Part shown: positions 40,776-42,284 of the stretch, piece after piece
Layout: every line of letters begins with the position of its first letter
Position numbering within the stretch: position 1 is the stretch's first letter
Source: Candidatus Stahliibacteriota bacterium CG08_land_8_20_14_0_20_40_26
Lineage (GTDB): Bacteria; Hydrothermota; UBA3073
NCBI GenBank assembly: GCA_002774315.1
Contig: PEYP01000026.1
Coordinates: 1-42,284, forward strand
DNA: 42,284 nucleotides
Reading direction: 5' to 3'
Program-made: the position numbers and the translations under genes
The notes under the pieces: generated by a model
The model's database searches: none
Told to the model about the DNA's origin: nothing
Seen by the model: the letters and a program-made list of their open reading frames with translations, nothing else

Positions 40776-41138
40776 TCATTCCTCTTCTTTTCTGGCTGCA
40801 ATACGATACCAGATGACTAGCGCCACACCAACGAATGCGACAATTAATCCCCCACCCATAAACCACTCGGAGACATTGGCAACCAGCGTGAAGATAATCA
40901 GTGCCACTCCAATCCCAAGGCATACACACCCTCTTCGCAGACTATCCAGAGGCGTAGCTGGTTTAACGGCGGGTACGGGCTCTGGAGGGAGCTCAACCCC
41001 CTTTTCAATCGCCAACATCCTTTCCTTGCTCTTCTGCATTCGGACACGATACCAGAAATAGAGCGCCATTATCGGAATGAGCAGGCTCATAACAATGGCT
41101 ATTATGGGTATGAACAACCCAATAATAGCAACATCCAT
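40776..41138 (-). CDS. Small three-helix membrane protein, DUF6249-like
   Basis: A 120-residue protein with a membrane helix at the N-terminus (IIGLFIPIIAIVMSLLIPIMALYFWY), a cytoplasmic segment KSKERMLAIEKGVELPPEPVPA and two further helices (GCVCLGIGVALIIFTLVA, WFMGGGLIVAFVGVALVIWY). This layout is that of the DUF6249 proteins often found beside ECF sigma/anti-sigma pairs. The sigma gene here lies divergently on the plus strand about 0.6 kb away. Ends in a charged RIAARKEEE. Function unknown. Confidence 0.7.
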   Translation of the reverse strand: MDVAIIGLFIPIIAIVMSLLIPIMALYFWYRVRMQKSKERMLAIEKGVELPPEPVPAVKPATPLDSLRRGCVCLGIGVALIIFTLVANVSEWFMGGGLIVAFVGVALVIWYRIAARKEEE

Positions 41139-41628
41139 CTTTCCTCCTTTGTTTTGTTAAGGTAATGTAAAAAATTAATCACAGAGATCAATAAATTAGT
41201 GAATTAGGTTAATTCAGTTAATTTAGTTAATTTGAATAGTCTACGCCTTAATCACTCAATTAACTTAATCTCTTAATCACTTTTCATCTGTGAACTCTTA
41301 CAAAATTAATCTCTTTATTCCATCTTTTAGCCTTTCTACATTGAAGTCTAGCGGTTAAAAACAGGGATTGGAAGAGAATTTAAGAGAAAAATAAAATCAC
41401 TGTGAAATTATCAAAGTCTTTATTTGGATTCAACCTGTTAAATAGTTACAAAATTAAATGCAAGTAATCACTCTTGGTAGTTTATTTAACAGGGGAACCA
41501 CAGAGTTCTATATCCTTTTTCTCTCAGCGTTTTCTGCGGCCTCTGCGGTTGCAACTCTATACTCTCTGTGGTTTCTTTCATCTCATTATACTTTGACTGA
41601 ATATTTTGGTAATTGTTTCAAAAAATTC
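41139..41628. repeat. Repeat-word spacer between membrane protein and sigma factor
   Basis: AT-rich words (GTGAATTAGGTTAATTCAG, TTAATTTAGTTAATTTG) are mirrored by CTCAATTAACTTAATC. Farther on AACCACAGAG (about 41497) is mirrored by CTCTGTGGTTT (about 41564) with TCTGCGGCCTCTGCGG between. One 82-codon frame covers this stretch but is made of repeat words and is not credible as a gene. Confidence 0.6.
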
Positions 41629-41657
41629 TTGACTTTTAAAAAAATTTTTGTTATACT
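41629..41657 (+). promoter_or_regulatory. Promoter for the ECF sigma gene
   Basis: TTGACT (41629-41634), 17 bases and TATACT (41652-41657), followed at 41664-41671 by AAAGGAGG. Confidence 0.75.
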
Positions 41658-41780
41658 TGAAACAAAGGAGGAATTTGCTCGTCTTATAATTATGAATAAA
41701 GAATAGATAAAGACTTCGTAATAAGACTGAAGAGTGGTGATAAACGGGCATTTGAGAAACTTCTCACCGAGTACAAGAAT

Positions 41781-42251
41781 ATGATTTATACAATAGTGAA
41801 CAGGATGGTATACAACAAAAATAAAGTTGATGATCTATTGGCGGATATATTTGTCAAGGTTTACCAGAATATTCAGCGGTTTGATGAGAGGTCCAAGCTC
41901 TCGACCTGGATGTACAGGATTGCCTACAATCACTGTCTGGATCACATCAGAAAGGCAAAAAGGGATTCACTCGAAGCCTACGAGCCGTTGGATAGTATGT
42001 TTGACCTCTCCAGCAACGGTCTTGATGCTGAGAAAATGGTATTGAAGGAAGAGAGAGAACAAGTTTTGTATGCCCTGGTTGATTCGATGCCCGAGAGATA
42101 TCGGATGGTGTTAAACTTTTATTATTTTGAGGGGATTTCGTACAACGATATAAGCGAAATTATGGGAATCCCAATGGGGACAGTGAAGACTTATCTTTTC
42201 AGGGCAAAGGCATGTTTGAGAGGAAAAATGAAAAAGATGGAGGTTTTATGA
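41781..42251 (+). CDS. ECF-type RNA polymerase sigma factor (N-terminus uncertain)
   Basis: A sigma-70 family ECF regulator. Region 2 is DDLLADIFVKVYQNIQRFDERSKLSTWMYRIAYNHCLDHIRK and region 4 is LVDSMPERYRMVLNFYYFEGISYNDISEIMGIPMGTVKTYLFRAKACLRGKM. The first ATG in frame is 41781, but family sequence (DFVIRLKSGDKRAFEKLLTEYKN) continues upstream to about 41706 without an ATG, GTG or TTG start. An ATG at 41692 (MNKE) is one base out of frame. The true start is therefore probably 41692 with a lost base. The stop overlaps the next gene (ATGA), probably its anti-sigma factor. Confidence 0.88.
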   Translation: MIYTIVNRMVYNKNKVDDLLADIFVKVYQNIQRFDERSKLSTWMYRIAYNHCLDHIRKAKRDSLEAYEPLDSMFDLSSNGLDAEKMVLKEEREQVLYALVDSMPERYRMVLNFYYFEGISYNDISEIMGIPMGTVKTYLFRAKACLRGKMKKMEVL

Positions 42252-42284
42252 ATAAATGTAGAGAATACAGGCGAATGATCGTTC
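42248..42284 (+). CDS. Probable anti-sigma factor (start only)
   Basis: The frame ATGAATAAATGTAGAGAATA encodes MNKCREYRRMIV before the window ends. It overlaps the sigma stop codon by ATGA. A cysteine at residue 4 and the position fit a zinc-finger anti-sigma factor, but twelve residues cannot prove it. Confidence 0.5.
   Translation, partial: MNKCREYRRMIV

Noticed and set aside
40813..41061. Plus-strand frame opposite the small membrane protein
   Set aside because: The minus-strand frame has clear membrane helices and a family-like layout.
41458..41706. An 82-codon plus-strand frame before the sigma factor
   Set aside because: It is composed of spacer words (CCACAGAG, TCTGCGGCC), crosses the promoter, and shows no protein-like pattern.

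Overview
This window looks like part of a bacterial chromosome from an uncultured, moderately AT-rich organism with a double-membrane envelope. LptC- and LptA-like envelope genes, an outer-membrane-barrel candidate and a secreted tricorn-like protease point to a diderm. McsA/McsB, ThyX, NAD-dependent ligase and gene spacers full of short palindromic 'words' are compatible with a candidate phylum of the WOR-3/TA06 type. That placement is an inference and no rRNA is present to test it. Nearly all recognisable promoters are textbook TTGACA/TTGACT - 17 bp - TATAAT/TATACT.

Positions 1-22800 are housekeeping: nadA (cut by the window edge), pdxA and ligA on the minus strand; pcm and ddl on the plus strand; a nitronate monooxygenase/FabK-like flavoprotein and thyX on the minus strand; a tRNA-Ser(GGA); a HAD phosphatase, mcsA-mcsB (overlapping), mutS, map and an isocitrate/isopropylmalate dehydrogenase on the plus strand; then secD-secF, accA, lptC-like and lptA-like on the minus strand; and a secreted LolA-like protein on the plus strand.

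Positions 22800-36900 are an accessory block in which every gene is on the plus strand and most have strong Shine-Dalgarno sequences. Many genes are separated by structured inverted-repeat spacers resembling integron attC sites, so the block looks like a cassette array without a visible integrase. Cargo: an AIPR-type putative anti-phage nuclease followed by a retropepsin-like aspartic protease; a stand-alone nucleotide-cyclase-fold protein resembling Pycsar cyclases; a TPR/zinc-ribbon protein; a zinc alcohol dehydrogenase; a SAM methyltransferase; a GNAT-YoaP fusion followed by endonuclease III and a truncated VOC protein; HicBA toxin-antitoxin; a secreted propeller protein; zinc-ribbon and DUF3795-like proteins; and a second methyltransferase interrupted by an in-frame stop.

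Positions 36870-42284 return to chromosomal content: a tricorn-like S41 protease, a repeat-rich spacer, a three-helix membrane protein, and an ECF sigma factor overlapping the start of what is probably its anti-sigma factor.

The second theme is repeats. A GC-rich ~20 bp hairpin family is scattered through the spacers. Two pairs of related spacers differ by exactly one such hairpin, which is direct evidence of insertion or precise excision. A 166/175 bp sequence occurs twice 32 kb apart. Two MITE-like elements have perfect or near-perfect terminal inverted repeats, one flanked by a 7 bp direct repeat. Repeat words also run into coding sequences, supplying protein tails, alternative starts, a stop codon and one in-frame insertion.
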